Source of the DNA: Powellomyces hirtus
Taxonomy: Eukaryota; Chytridiomycota; Chytridiomycetes; Spizellomycetales; Powellomycetaceae
Reading direction: 5' to 3'
Assembly: GCA_025526995.1 (NCBI GenBank)
Contig: JAHLKG010000020.1
Location: 62,001-126,000, forward strand
DNA: 64,000 bases
This document shows, piece by piece, positions 11,970 through 24,442 of this stretch (positions within the stretch are counted from its first letter, which is position 1; every line of letters begins with the position of its first letter). The position numbers were made by a program, and so were the translations under genes. The notes beneath the pieces were generated by a model. That model saw nothing but the letters and a program-made list of their open reading frames with translations. It searched no databases and was not told the origin of the DNA.

Positions 11970-13267
11970 ACATATGCACACATTCCCCCATATACCCCTC
12001 TCGAAAAAAACAACCCCGCCCATATAGTACCCACCCGCACACATCCAATAATGATCGCCCCGCGAACCCAACCCCACCGTAATTTTGGTATATCCCGTAT
12101 CGTTCATCCCCCTATGCATCCTTATACTCGCTCGTAAACCAAACGCGCGACTGGTGTGTGTTTCCCCGTACCCCTTTCCTCCTCCTTCTTGCGCCGGCCG
12201 CCGCCTCTACCCCTCGGCAGCGTGGGGCGGTTGGCTTGGGCTTGGCTTGGCTTGGCTTGGTGCAAATAATATCTGACGGCTGTCCGTTTCTCGGCCCCGC
12301 ATAGTGCGTTGTTTTAAGTGGTGGGTTGTTTTTTTTTTTTTTTTTTTTTTTTTTAGAAAGTGTCGTTTTGGTTAGGTTAGGTTAGGTCCCCCGGCGCGCC
12401 GTCTCGTTTGGCGACAAAAACACACAAGCCCTTCCCCTCCCGGGGCGTGTCGCTGTTTGTTTTATCACCGCGTTCGAACGCCGCTTGGAAATGTAAATTG
12501 GCGCTGTGTCGTGTACCCATCGCATTCCCATTCCCAATCCCATTCGCGATCCCATTCCCATTTGCCTTTGCCTTTGCAATGACCCTGCCTAACCCGCACC
12601 CCACCTCACCTCACCTCACCTCACCTCACCTCACCTCACCTCACCTCACCTCACCTCACCTGACCTCGGATGCAAACCAAACCGCACAGTCCCCACATTC
12701 CCCATCCATCCCCATCCCCATTCAATTTCGGTGTTCGTTTCAGGGGTCGCGTTAACGTGCGTGCGCTGAATATCGATACTTTAGATCCCGAGTCGTTTCG
12801 GCATTGCGGGCCCACGACGAATAACAACACACACATGTTCATGCATGTTTTCGTTTTGTGTGTTGTGTCGTGTATCGCGTCTCACCAACCCACTCATATC
12901 GCAAAAGTACAGTAAGACCGCAGCATACGTCCTGTCCTACCATCAAACTGTTCAGCCGCCCCGAACCGACCCAAAAAAAAGAAAAAAAAACACAATCTGA
13001 CGCACGCTTCTCCTCTGTCTATTTCTGTAACGTACTGTATCTACATCATGACGCGCAAAAGATGGGTGCAATAGAATAGAGGCGGGGAGGTGGACGGGAC
13101 GGCCCCCCCGCAAATCTGTAAAATGCAAAAAAAAAGAGCGCTACCAGACTCGTCCCGCGCCCTCGACACGCCGCCGTAATACTCCACGCATCCAGGTTTC
13201 TTTTCCGCGTCATCGCGCGCCAACAGCCAACAGCGCTGCCGTGCCTTGCCTGCCCACACATTGTTCG
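11934..13267. other. Gene-free convergent region with several simple repeats
   Basis: Lies between 3' ends of the C2H2 gene and the golgin gene. It contains a poly-C run followed by (CA)n (about 11935-11972), GGCTT repeats near 12235-12260, a poly-T of about 26 nt at 12329-12354, three TTAGG units near 12372-12387, and a clean (ACCTC)n array at about 12603-12662. I see no coding or RNA gene. Confidence 0.65.
12603..12662. repeat. (ACCTC)n pentanucleotide microsatellite
   Basis: About twelve nearly perfect 5-bp units in a row, ending where ACCTC changes to TGACCTCGG. It is the cleanest microsatellite in the window and likely length-polymorphic. Confidence 0.95.
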
Positions 13268-16200
13268 TCACGCCATCTTATCGTCCATCTTCTTGCGCAG
13301 ACCAGGGGGTGAGCCGTGTGCGGGTGTGTGGGGCGGTCGCACATTCACATCTGCATTCGTGGTCGCGGGGACGGGTGGGGATGATGATGAGGCCGACAAC
13401 GGGGTGGTCGAGTCGGGTTGCTGCTGCTGCTGCTGCCAAGGGTGCGGTTGTGCATGCGCAGAAATGTGCTGCGGGTGGTGCTGCTGCTGATGGGGGTGAT
13501 GCGGGTGCTGCGGGTGGGTGTCAGGTTGATGTTGATGGTGATGATGATGGTGGTGGTCACCGTGGTGCTGTTGTAGCGACGGCGGATGCTGTGCAATCGG
13601 CGAAATCCCCACAACGCTCTGTCGCCTACTCTCCGTCGCGGGTGGCGGGGGGCCTCCGTTCGCGGCCGCGTTGGTGCCCATTTCATGTCTCGAGCTTTCC
13701 TTGAGCAAGAACGATATCCACATGTCCGTAAAGCTCTCGCCGACCGCCTGCTGTTCCGTCTTGGCGCCAGCAGCACCACCTCCGCCCAAAATGCCCGCAA
13801 ACGGGCCCGCGCGGGCAGGTCGCGCCAGTCCAATCTTGACTCTGTCGGTATCCTCGAGGCGGAGGTACGATGCCAGCACGTTGAGGACATCGTAGCGGCG
13901 CTTATCTCCGCGGGGCAGTTCCAGGAACCCGACGAGGAGGTTGGCCGCGACCTGGCGGTCGACAAGGTCGCCCGAGGCGGTCATGTCGTGAAGACGGCGG
14001 AGAGCTTCCGCGAGGTGCTGCTGGAGGGTATGGACGTCGTGGCGCAACTTGCCAATGAGTTGGGTCTTGGCCGCCAGTTCGGCCGCGGGTTGATGTTGCG
14101 CTTGCTGGTGAGTGGCGGCGGCTTCCGCGCGCTGTTTCCAGTCTTCGACGGCAGCGGCGAGGCGGTCATTGTCGGCTTTCAGGCTCGCAACCGCCGCGTC
14201 GAGGTCCTGCTGTTTGGCATCCTGGAATTCAGCGAGCACGCGCATGAGGTTCTCGACAGCGTGCATCTCACGCTCCTTTTCCAGCTGCACTTTCTGCACA
14301 TCCAGTTTGAGTTCCTCGCACTCATCAAACAATTGATCCGTGCGGTCCGACGCCACGCGGGCCGCGTCACGGTCGCGCGCGGCTTGCTCTTCGGTTTGCG
14401 CGAGGGACCGCTCGAGTTGCGCAATGCGGTTCGTGAAGGTGGTGAGTTGCTCCTCGGTCTGCGTCGCGTGAGCCAGTTGCGCGTCTTCCGTCTCCATCAG
14501 GTGCTGCCGCAGGCGAGTCAGGTCCGATTGCAGACGGCCAATCGTCTCGTCCGACGTCGAGACGGCCAGTTCCAGCCGCGTGCGTTCAGTGGTTTGGTGG
14601 TCGTAGGCTTCTTGGATCGCGGTGATGGTTGTTTGAAGTTGGACAATTTCGGAGCGGAGTTGGTTGGAGGTTTCCTATACATGTGGCAAAACGCCGACAC
14701 GTTGAGCATGCATATGCCGAATAGCCAAGTGCAAAACCGACCATCTATGTACATACCATCTCGGCTTGAAGTTTGGGCGCAAATGCATTCTTCATAGTCG
14801 TCAGACGATCCATCAGCATCTGCTTCTCACCCGTGAGTCGTCTGACCGCTTCACTAGCCTGATCATACTTGGCCTGCAAATCCGTGTCCCCAACAACGCT
14901 CGACTGGGATTGCAGCGAGGAGACAGCAGCCGCGTCAGTCGTCGCAGCAGCCGCTTCTTCCACCCGGCGATCACAATCTGTCTTGACTTGCTGCACTGTA
15001 CGCTCCATGTCCGCTTTCACAGCGTCGACCTGCCGCATCGCCTGTTCGAGCCGCGCCTCGCGGTCCATGATCTGCGCTTTGAGGTCAGTGACCATTCCCC
15101 CGAGGATGTTGATTCGGTCGGTCACGGCGGGTGGTGGTATCGACGGCGCTGCAGTATCCCCATGTGGTTCAGCTCGAGTGCCGATCAGGGTATCAAGCAG
15201 GATGACAATGGATTCGAGAACATGGTTGTCATCCGATTCAAGGTGTTTGGCGCCATCTGCGACGGGGTCGCGTGTGCTTGTGCTAGTCTGCTCGGCGATC
15301 GCCTTTTTGTATTGCTCAATCTCCGCTTCCAGATTCGAAATCCGATCTCTCGCTTCGCGAATCATGGCATCTCCAGCCACGGCATGGGCACCCGCTTGTG
15401 TCTTCATTTCCGCAAGGTGGTTCTCGAGGGCTTTGATTTTTTCCGCGTCGTCGGTCTGCTGCTGCCTGTATGCCGCGACCATTTCGGCGACCTGGTCTTG
15501 ATGCACTCGAGCCTCTTCTTCCAGCACGATGTCAGATTCGTCAAGTTGATGCTGAAGCGAGGCGATCTTGGCTTCGAGGTCCGCGATAGCGGCACTTTCT
15601 GCCAATGCTGAAGCTGAACCGTCTTGCTGCTCTTGTTGTTGATGGAGTCGTTTGGCAGCCGCTAGTTCAACCTGCAGCTGCGCGACCTCATCACCGAGCT
15701 CCTGGATGCGCGACTGGGAGGTCTCAATGGTGGAGGAGAGCTGCTTGTACAGAGTTTCATTAGCTTGCCTGAGGGTAGATAGTTCGTCGTGCAGTTGGGA
15801 CTCGCGAGCCGCCAGGTCTCGCAATCGTTCTGCGTCGCGTGCGTGTTCAGCTGCTGACGCCTGATGCGCTTGGTGATTCAGTCGCTCGCTTTCCCTTTCG
15901 GCTTCCAGCTCGTCAAGTTTGTGCTGCAACACGTCCATCAGAGCATCTTTTTCTTTGATCTGCTGTTTGAGCTCCAATTCGAGGTTGTTGTTGTCGTTGT
16001 TTGATAGAGGGTTTTGTGCTGGCGGCGGTGGGGGCTGCGGCTGTTGTTGAGGCACAAGGGAGACAACGGCCGGAGGTGGCGGTCCCCAATCGAAATCGCC
16101 CATGTCGTCCTCCACATCCCACCCATCCGAGCTTCCCGCCGAAGAAGTGGGAGGAGGCAGACGGTTATGTTCCTTATTCTCTGGCGGTCCAGCGCCCACC

Positions 16201-17880
16201 TCGGTGCTCGGCTGCATCGTTGCCGCTGCCCCTGTTTGTCGTTCGTATTGACGCGCCTGCTCCACCAACAGCTCGTTCTCGGTGCGTATCTTCTCCAACT
16301 GGGCAGCGAGTCCGACTGCAGACGCCTCGTTGTCGGCCGAACGCGCGGCCAGCCGCTCGTGCTCCTGAGTGAGGTTGGCCAGCGTGTCCATCAAGTGCTC
16401 AGTGTGCGCACGTTGCGCTGTTTTTTCGGCTACCAGTGCTTCCTTATCTTCTGTCAATTGCTGGGCGGTCTTAGACAGGACCTGAAGCTCGTCGAGACCG
16501 GTGGTGGCTTCTTGCAGCTGTTCTGCTAACCGCGCGTTTTCAGACGAAAGCACGTCGAGCTGCCGCTTGAGTTCAGCGTTTTCCGCTTCCTTATCAGCCT
16601 GCAGTGTTTCCAGATCCGCGGCATTGGTGGCAGACGGGGCGGCGCTTGCCAGGTCCCGTTTTAGCTGCTCCCGTTCATCTCCGAGCTCCTTGTTCTCGGA
16701 TTGGATCTGATCCAGCTCCTGCGTCAGTTGTCGGACGCGTTCTTCAAGCAGCTCGATGTTTTGTTGCATTGCGCCCAAAGTGGTTCGCGAGTCTTCGCGC
16801 TCAAGCGACAAGCGCTTCAAGTCGTCCGTCAACAGCTCCATGCTCTTTCCTGCTGCATGTCCGGGCGCTTCGGTTGCTTCGCGTGCGCGCACCAGCTCCG
16901 CACACCGTTGTTCGAGTTCGGAAATCTTATGTGCCGCGCTCTCACGCGCTGTCGCCAGTTCCTTGTTCAGCTCAGCTTCCCGTGCGAGACTCTGTCCAAG
17001 CTGGCCCTCCACATCCACCATCCTGGTCCGCAGCTCGTCAACCAAGTGTGCATCGTCATGAATGTCCGTATGAGACTGTTGCGGTGATGGTTCGTGGCTG
17101 ACCATTTCTTCCAACCGAGCTTTTAGAGCGCTGATTTCCGCATCCTTCGCGGCGACCGCCGCGTCCGCTGCAGCAACGCGTTGTGATAAAGTCGAGTTTT
17201 CGGCAGAAAGATGCTTGAGATGGTGCACGGCAGTCCCCAGTTTCTTGCGCAAAGCCGGGACCATTTCCGCATCAGAGGCACCCGGGATAGGCGATCCGGG
17301 CTGCGTGACAGGACGAGAGAGAATCTGGTGTTGTTGTTGCGCGAGCCGGACTTCAAGTTCTTGGATGTAGGTGTCCCGCTGTGAGAGTTGCGCGGCCATC
17401 TCTTTTTGCAAACGCTCGTACTGCGTAAAATAGCGGGATATGAGGCAGGGTCAGATTGGTGTTCTGGACCATTGGTCCCCTTTGGCGTCCATGTTCCATG
17501 CATGTAAACATCGAAGACTCAAGACCCGCAACATGAAAACCCCCTTAACCCCCACCCCCAGTCCCCATCTCCATAGAAATCTCCCTTCACAACACGTGGG
17601 GCGGGACATAAGGGGCTTCTCAAGAAAGACTAACCTTCTCCTCCAATCCACCCCTCCTCACATCCTTAGGTGGTCCTCCATGCCCCTCGTCATCCGAATG
17701 CACATCCCACCCCACCGGGTCTTGCGGCAAGCTCTGGTGAAAATGATTGTTATATGTCGACTGCTGATGTTGCTGTTGTTGCTGCGAGTCTGTGAGTGCG
17801 TTGCCGGCAATGGTCTGGACTTTGGAGGCCAGGGAGCCTAAACTGCCAGACAACTTGTTGGCGTCAAACCAATTGGCCAT
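13268..17880 (-). CDS. Golgin with GRAB domain, GMAP-210/Rud3-like tether
   Basis: Predicted cis-Golgi vesicle tether. Three exons: 17635-17880, 14757-17420, 13268-14674, all phase 0, giving about 1438 aa. The N-terminus MANWFDANKLSGSLGSLASK is a Ser/Gly-rich amphipathic segment resembling the curvature-sensing ALPS helix of GMAP-210. Residues of about 100-1190 are nearly continuous coiled coil (Glu/Gln/Leu/Lys-rich heptads) with one Pro/Gln/Asn-rich break near DDMGDFDWGPPPP. At about 1205-1255 lies DRQVAANLLVGFLELPRGDK followed by RYDVLNVLASYLRL and IGLARP, the signature of the GRAB (GRIP-related Arf1-binding) domain. The last ~180 residues are His/Gln-rich low complexity. ALPS plus coiled coil plus GRAB matches GMAP-210 (TRIP11) and yeast Rud3; the exact orthologue name is inference. 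Confidence 0.87.
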
Positions 17881-18555
17881 GGCATGTGCGGAGGTCAGTC
17901 CGGAGTGGGTGTGTGCCCTTAAATAGAGGGTATGATGTATCGGTGTCGTTGAATAGGCGAGGGAGAATGTAAGATGTGCCGAAAGGTGGAATGTTTCAAT
18001 GATGCCGAGCAAAACTGTCGCGGTTGACTTGCATGAGCGGCGGTAGTTGCCCTCTTCCATACATCAACTTACGCGCAGAAACGTGGTATTAACAGCACTC
18101 ATTCTGTCAAACTCACACCGGCTATCAAAACTAATGTTCACAATGGATGTTTATCGTGAACCCCGCTTTTGGCTCATCGACAGCAAGGCTTTTCATCCCT
18201 TGTCGATAGCGAGTCCCTCACGAACCTCCATATAAAAGCACAGATTAGATTCCAAGGCGCCAAAATCAGCGCAACTTCATCTGCCGGCACGCCTCTCGCA
18301 CGCAAAAACCAGAAAACGTGCCAAATCGTGTCTTTCCCTTGTCTGTATATGTTCAACTGCCAAAATAGGAGACTTGAGAGTAAAGCATTTGCAAAATGTG
18401 GTGCTGAGGCGACACTACCAAATCATGCCTTGGGGTTTTTAGTCCTGCGGAAATGTAGTAATTGTGGACCTTTAGCTGACTACTCCTGGTAATTACCCTT
18501 GATATCGTCACTCAAGAACCAGCAAGTTAACCAGAGAATGCACATCTTTGAATCT
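17881..18555. other. Intergenic sequence upstream of the golgin gene
   Basis: No supported gene. Base composition becomes more AT-rich than the golgin coding region, marking the start of the accessory segment. An upstream exon of the SANT-like pseudogene could lie here but I cannot place one. Confidence 0.4.
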
Positions 18556-19308
18556 TTGAAAAATCAAGATTGCCAGAGACCTTGCTCAATGGCTTGAAGG
18601 ACAAAGTGTCAACAGATGAACGTCTGACCAGATCAAACAAAAGATCTTTGGGTTTGAGCGAAAATGGAAGATTGCTGACCAGAAGATCAAATCGACAGGA
18701 GAAGGCATCCCTGAAGAGCAGAAGGCCAACATACCAACTATTCGAGAGTATGGATCCAAGATCTTCAAGCACTACTGGTGCCTGTTGCCCTATTTTGGCG
18801 AAAGAGCTGGCATACGCCCCCAGCTTGTTGCTGAGCTTGGACAAGGACCAAATGGGGTGGACTTTGAGATGTTGTTGGACACCCAGACGACCCAGCCACT
18901 TGATGCACATCTGAGCAAACTGGACGATCCATCTGACACGGATGATCCACCACTACTCGATCCACCGCTACTTTATCCAACTTCCCTCCATCCACGGTTA
19001 CTTGATCCATTCGGTGATCCACTCTGTGATCCACTTGATGATCCACTCGGTGATTCAGACTCTGACGCGGGGTTAGATGCTCTTCCAGTCACTAGGCCTT
19101 TTTCCGATCCTGAATCCACTCCGCAATCCACTCCGCAATCCACACCAATGTTCACACCGTCATCCACACCGTCATCTACCACTCTGATAACCAACCAAAA
19201 ACATGACGGCAGTGAGGCTCTTCGAGGACGCAGCGCGGCGGGGGTCTTAGGTTTTGCCGATGCAATAGAAGCAGTCGCCGAGAAGCAAGCTCAGATCAGA
19301 CTAGAAAT
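18556..19308 (+). pseudogene. SANT/Myb-like protein gene, 5' part, interrupted by copia A1
   Basis: In one frame this stretch reads a pattern typical of SANT/Myb-like proteins that are often multi-copy and transposon-linked in fungi and oomycetes: KIARDLAQWLEGQ, then SDQIKQKIFGFERKWKIAD, IKSTGEGI, and IFKHYWCLLPYFGER. An in-frame TGA at 18617-18619 sits inside this domain (R-stop-TSDQIK), and there is no upstream ATG in frame. After the domain come Asp/Pro/Leu-rich direct repeats built on GATCCA (about 18926-19053) and a Ser/Thr/Pro segment, then the start of a charged helix (AIEAVAEKQAQIRLEI). There copia A1 is inserted. The frame resumes without shift after the element at 25489. Family name is inferred from residue pattern; it is dead at least twice over. 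Confidence 0.55.
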
Positions 19309-19547
19309 TGTTAGCACGTACAGACTCTGTCATCGAGTCACAACTGCGCCATCGCAGGGCGTATCACGCGATCACGTGAGCCCACGTAATCAGCTCCGAT
19401 ATAAGTAGTTTTCCTTCCATACTTAATATATTGGTGGGACTTTTCTCTTTTTCTCCAGTAGAGCGGGATTAAGTTACTTCGTTGTTCTGCTCAGTCAACT
19501 ACCCTAAAGCTTCCTCAACTATCTACTCAGATACTCTCAGACCAACA
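19309..19547 (+). repeat. 5' LTR of copia A1
   Basis: 239 bp, TG...CA ends. Contains CACGTG-type sites near 19374-19388 (the second is mutated to CACGTA here), TATAAG at 19400-19405 as likely promoter TATA, and is followed at once by the primer-binding site. Confidence 0.95.
19400..19405 (+). promoter_or_regulatory. TATA box of the A-family LTR promoter
   Basis: TATAAG in the middle of the LTR, about 15-25 bp downstream of the paired CACGTG sites; the same arrangement is present in the other A-family LTRs (for example 25341-25346 in the A1 3' LTR). Confidence 0.6.
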
Positions 19548-19559
19548 GGTTATAAGCCC
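19548..19559 (+). other. Primer-binding site, internal half-tRNA-iMet type
   Basis: GGTTATAAGCCC directly after the 5' LTR. Copy A3 has GGTTATGAGCCC (60716-60727), complementary to the anticodon stem-loop of initiator tRNA-Met (GGGCUCAUAACC, with the CAU anticodon) rather than to its 3' end. This is the priming mode known for Drosophila copia and yeast Ty5. A1 carries one mismatch. Confidence 0.75.
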
Positions 19560-19563
19560 GGAA

Positions 19564-22500
19564 ATGGTAGGCAACGAAACGAGCCCCCGGTACACTCGTA
19601 GTATGTTAAGACTCCTAACGGGTCGGCAGACCCCAGGGTCCAATACGCTACAACGAGCCGTAAAACGTGCCGCTAAGAAGAGCGCACGAGTGCCTGGTGA
19701 ATGGACATCACCAAGCAATGGAGGGAAATCTGCCGGTGACGATACACTGGCAGAGCCAACGCCTTTGAGCGTCAACGCCAACGAGGGCGACGATGCATTG
19801 GAAGGGCGTACCCGAAACATCGACCAACGCGATGGTAAGGTCGATACCCGTCCCCTATCAAGCAGTACAGATGATCACAGAACGATCAACTACAGTACTC
19901 CAGCGGCATTCCCAAGTGGGGAATCAGCGAACACCGTGCATGTCCGCCCGCGTGAGGCGGACGTGGATAGGATAGATAGGCTGGAGAATTCTTTAGCCCA
20001 ACTAACGGAAATGCTCCAAATGAAATGGCGCATGGATCAGGATGTGAATATCCCGGTCAACCCTCAAGTACGTACGGCGCAACGGCGCGTACGCACACCA
20101 TCACCCACTCGCAACGACGGGTTCGTTGCACCGTGGACAGAGTACAATCAGGAGATTGGAGCTCACCAGGAATACCAACGTTCTCCATTTGAACGCCGCC
20201 CTACATCACCGACATCAAGCATACACAGCGTGACGACCAAAATCGTCGACAGTCGAGGTGCGAAGGCTTTCGTGGATGGAACGCTGAAAGATATCGGATC
20301 TTACAACGGGGAAGCCAATATGGTCAAACTTCGAACGTTCATTGACAAGATCGAGACAGTTGTGAAGTACGAAATGGTTCCGCCCGAGTTTCTCGTGGAT
20401 TTTGTGGCTACAAAACTCACAGGATGGGCATACACTTGGTGGCAGTCGCTCTCACCAAATAAAAGGAACGCAATTACGACGTGGCATGACTTTGAAGACG
20501 TTGATTCAGGAAGAACCAACACCGGTCTCAGGTCCGCCCTTCTGGGGCAGTTCGCGCCACGAAACCACACTAGGGATTCGCTGCAGAAACTACGCGAATT
20601 GCGTCCCAAAGGCCGCATGGATGAGTACATCACTCAGTTTAACATGCTGGCATTCTCTCTGCCGAAAACACCGGATTACGTCCTTCAGGATTACTTCATC
20701 AACGCGCTAACACCAGACCTTGTGGCCTTGGTTCAGGCTAATGAAGAAAACATAACTGATTTGAGCAGTTTACAGGCCGCTGCATCCAGGATCGCCGCCA
20801 ACATGGCTAAGAAACCTAGCGGGACCACAACGGATACGTGACCAGGTGCCGCACACACTGACGCCTCTGAGAAACAAAAGGGTGGCAAGAACCACGGGGA
20901 GAAGTCAACGAACGGCAAGAAGGACAAGGAATCTACTCCATCAAACAAAGGTCAACAATCACAAAAGTCGGGTTGTTGGGCCTGTGGAGACCCTAAACAC
21001 CGAACACAGGAGTGCGAAGTGTTAAAGAAGTTCAAATCCGAGATGGAGAAGAACAAGACGCAGCAGTCGTCTGATGGTGCTGTTAGCACAAATGCTGTGG
21101 AAGCATTACACGTCTGGGTCCGCCAAGAACAACCGTATGAAGCCCTCATCGACTCTGGCGCTACGGACCACATGACACCTCACAAAGGGACCTTGGATCA
21201 CTCAACCGTGTATAGTGATGTCAGAGCTGTTATGCTTGCTGACAAAACATCACTACCCTCTACAGTTCGAGGTACGGTACGAGTAGAAGTTAACGACTAT
21301 CCGAATCCGCTCGAGTTGGGCGGAGTCCTGCATGTGCCAGGACTACGACGAGATCTTGTGTCGGTAGCGAAATGCAACGATCAAGGCGTTGACGTGCTCT
21401 TCAAGTCGAATGGAGACGTCATTTTCACGCGAGACGGCAAAGATATCGCCAAAGGCGTACGCCGCAACAACGCGTATTACCTGCAAGGTACGCTGCTGTC
21501 TGAAAGTCAGTGGACAGATTCAGAAGCATGCACTGTTGAAGTCTCTCCTACACTCGCTCATGCTCATCTTGGACACGTTGGCAAACACGTCCTGGAGAAG
21601 ATGGCATCGGTTACGGACGGTTGGTCCGTAGTGGGGGATCTAAGTGACTTCAAAGATTGTGAAGCCTGCGTGTTAGGAAAAGCCGCTCGTCTTCCATTCT
21701 CCCCTGGTAACATTGAAACCAGGGAGATCTGTGAGCTGATTCATTCAGACCTACAAGGACCATTTCGCATCCCTGGTTACGAAGGATCACGCTATTCGCT
21801 GGAGTTCATTGAACACACATCCAGATACGTGACTGTTTTCCCTATTCCTTCAAAGGACTCAGCAGTCATACTCGACAAGTTTCTCATCTACAAGGCTTGG
21901 ATTGAGAAACAGACTGACCGACAAATCAAGATCCTACGCACGGATCGAGGCACCGAATACTTTGGCGAGGTTCTAGAGTACCTATTGGAAAATGGTATCA
22001 CTCATCAAAAGTCCGCAGCCTATTCGAGTCAGCAAAATGGGATTGCCGAACGATGGCATCGCACGGCGCTGGACAAGGTCCGCGCCACCTTCGCGGATAC
22101 GAAACTACCTCGAAGATTCTGGCCTGCTTTACTGGTAGCGGCTGGATACATCTATTCCCTTATGTACAACCGCATCAACAAGAAGACACCGCATGAAATA
22201 CTGTTTGGCCGGCGTCCTGATGTCGCCCATCTTAGACGTATCGGTTGCGTGGCGTATTCCGTTCTAACAAGCAAAGGACGCGATAAAATGGGGAATCAAG
22301 CGAAGAAGGCTTACTTGGTAGGCTATGCTCAACCCTCAGGTACCAAGGGGTATCTGGTTTGGGATCCTATCACTGACAAGATTGAAGTGTCACGAGACGT
22401 GATCTTCAAAGAAGACTTGGGACTCGAACCCAAATATCAGCAGGATCCAGCACATCTTGACCTCCTAGATGAGGTGGGTCAGGAGGATGATGTCGAATAC

Positions 22501-24381
22501 GCCGTGGAGGCAATTATCGACAAGCGCCGCAGTAAGGCGCACACGAAAGAGTACTTGGTTAAGTGGGAGGGATATCAGGAACCTACCTGGGAGTCCCGAC
22601 TTTCATTACTCGATACTATTGCATTGGATGACTGGGAGAATCGAGTCGCCGCGTACGATGTCGGCACACGACAAAATGACCCCATCGCTGCATACGCCGC
22701 CCGCGCGCGGACTCAAGCAACGATCAACAAAGACGCCATGACATGGAAGCAAGCAATGAAAACACCTCAGAAGGAGGAATTTCTCAAGGCTGCACACATT
22801 GAGTACCAATCCCTGGTCGACAACGGTACATGGGAACTCACCAAGCGTCCACGTAACAAGCGCGTGATTGGCACAACATGGGTCTTTCGAACGAAGGTCA
22901 ATCCCAATGGCACCTTTAACAAGTTTAAAGCCAGAGCAGTGGCTCAAGGCTTCTCTCAACAACCCGGTCGCGACTTTGGTGATACATACTCACCAACGCT
23001 ACCATTCACAGCGCTACGCCTCTTCTTGGCGTATTGTGTCCAGCACGGGCTGGACATCCACAGTATGGACGCTGTCACCGCCTTCCTTAACAGTGATATT
23101 GATAAGGATATCTATATCGAGCAGTTTGAGGGATTCGAAGATCCGGATCACCCCAAAGGCGAATGGGTCCTGAAGCTAATGAAAGCTCTCTACGGCCTGA
23201 AGCAATCACCTTTTCTTTGGTATGAGACCTTGAAGACTGCACTGTTGAAGCTCGGCTACGAAGCGGTTTCTGTATGCCCGTGTATCTTTTTCAAGTACGC
23301 AACAGATGACCGTACACCTCCGTCGAACGACAATTTGGTCCTTATTATGGTCTTCGTCGACGACCTGCTGATTGCAGCGAAGGATCATGAGATTCTGGCA
23401 AACAGCAAGAAGGAGCTACATTTGAAGTTCAAGTTTACGGAACAACGTCGCGTAACCAGTCACCTCGGTCTCGTCTACAAATATGACTTTGACTCTCCTG
23501 TTCGTACCCTCGAAATCTCAAATGTCAAGTACATCGACGACGCTCTTGCACAATTCGGCATGAGCGACTGCCATCCTATCTTCACTCCGTACGCCGTGTC
23601 AGCGCGTAACCAACAATCGGAGGATTCAACCCCATTCACAAATCTGAAAATGTATCAGGAAGCAGTGGGGGTCCTCACTTGAGCCTCCATCACATGGCAA
23701 TGGGATATCGCCACTGCAGTCGGTTATGTTGCGCGCCGCGTCGCCGCACCTACCAACTCCGACTGGAACAATGTTCAGCGCATTTTCCGCTATTTGAAGG
23801 GTACCCGCGATTATGCCCTCAAGTTTACATCCGAACGAAATGATCCACGTGGTCTACGCGTATTCACGGATGCGGATTATGCCGAAGAACTCACCAACTG
23901 GACGTCCACTATAGGTATTTTGGCCCTTTACAATGGGTTTCCTGTTCTGTGGAAAAGCAGCAAGCAGAAGTGCACCGCCCAAAGTACGACCAAAGCGGAG
24001 TATATAGCTGCCAGTACCGGCCACAACGAAGCCAAATGGCTATGCCAACTCTTGGCGGAAGTCTTGGGACCTCAACCGGATTACAAATCTCGACCGGTCC
24101 CTCTCCATGTCGATAATCAGAGCGCTGGGGCCTTGATTCAGTCTAAAGCTATTAACCAACGCACCAAACACATCGACGTTCGGTACCACGCTATACGCGA
24201 TTTGTTCGCGAAGCAAATTATCGAAATCATTGACACCAATACGGACGATCAACTAGCGGACATCTTTACGAAGCCGTTTCCCACTTTGAAACATAAGGAC
24301 ACTGTCCTGAGGATTACGAACGGGACTCATATATTTGATGAAAGGATACGCAATGAGGGCGCGTCTACAGAAGCACACTGA
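19564..24381 (+). pseudogene. A1 gag-pol polyprotein with chromodomain, broken by nonsense codons
   Basis: One continuous frame interrupted by TGA at 20839-20841 (CGA in A2) and TGA at 23680-23682 (TGG in A2), with the final TGA at 24379-24381. Domains in order: Retrotrans_gag-like region (AYTWWQSLSPNKRN, 20428-20470); zinc knuckle CWACGDPKHRTQEC; protease DSGATDHM (near 21150); pre-integrase H-H-C-C (HAHLGHV ... CEACVLGK); integrase with D (IHSDLQG), D (LRTDRGTEYF) and E (IAERWHRT, Glu codon 22048-22050); a chromodomain at about 22489-22647; reverse transcriptase with FVDDLL; RNase H with TDADYAEEL and KAEYIA. The chromodomain reads EYAVEAIID ... YLVKWEGY ... TWE, keeping the Tyr, Trp and Tyr of the HP1 methyl-lysine cage. 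Start ATG 19564 follows the primer-binding site. Transcript may still be made; protein would be truncated in gag. Confidence 0.93.
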
Positions 24382-24442
24382 GCTCAAGTGTTACTCGCTG
24401 AATGTCAGGAGAATTACTCACAACACTGGCCTACCTTGGCTA

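Noticed and set aside
12365..12400. True telomere or subtelomere
   Set aside because: Only three TTAGG units, flanked on both sides by single-copy genes.
13586..14797. Plus-strand 403-codon ORF inside the golgin gene
   Set aside because: Antisense shadow of coiled-coil coding sequence; composition mirrors the Leu/Glu-rich sense frame and crosses an intron.
20839..24381. RIP-like mutation as cause of the nonsense codons in A1 and A2
   Set aside because: The changes are transitions, but the contexts differ (CG to TG, CC to CT, CA to TA) and they are few. There is no strong CpA bias by eye.
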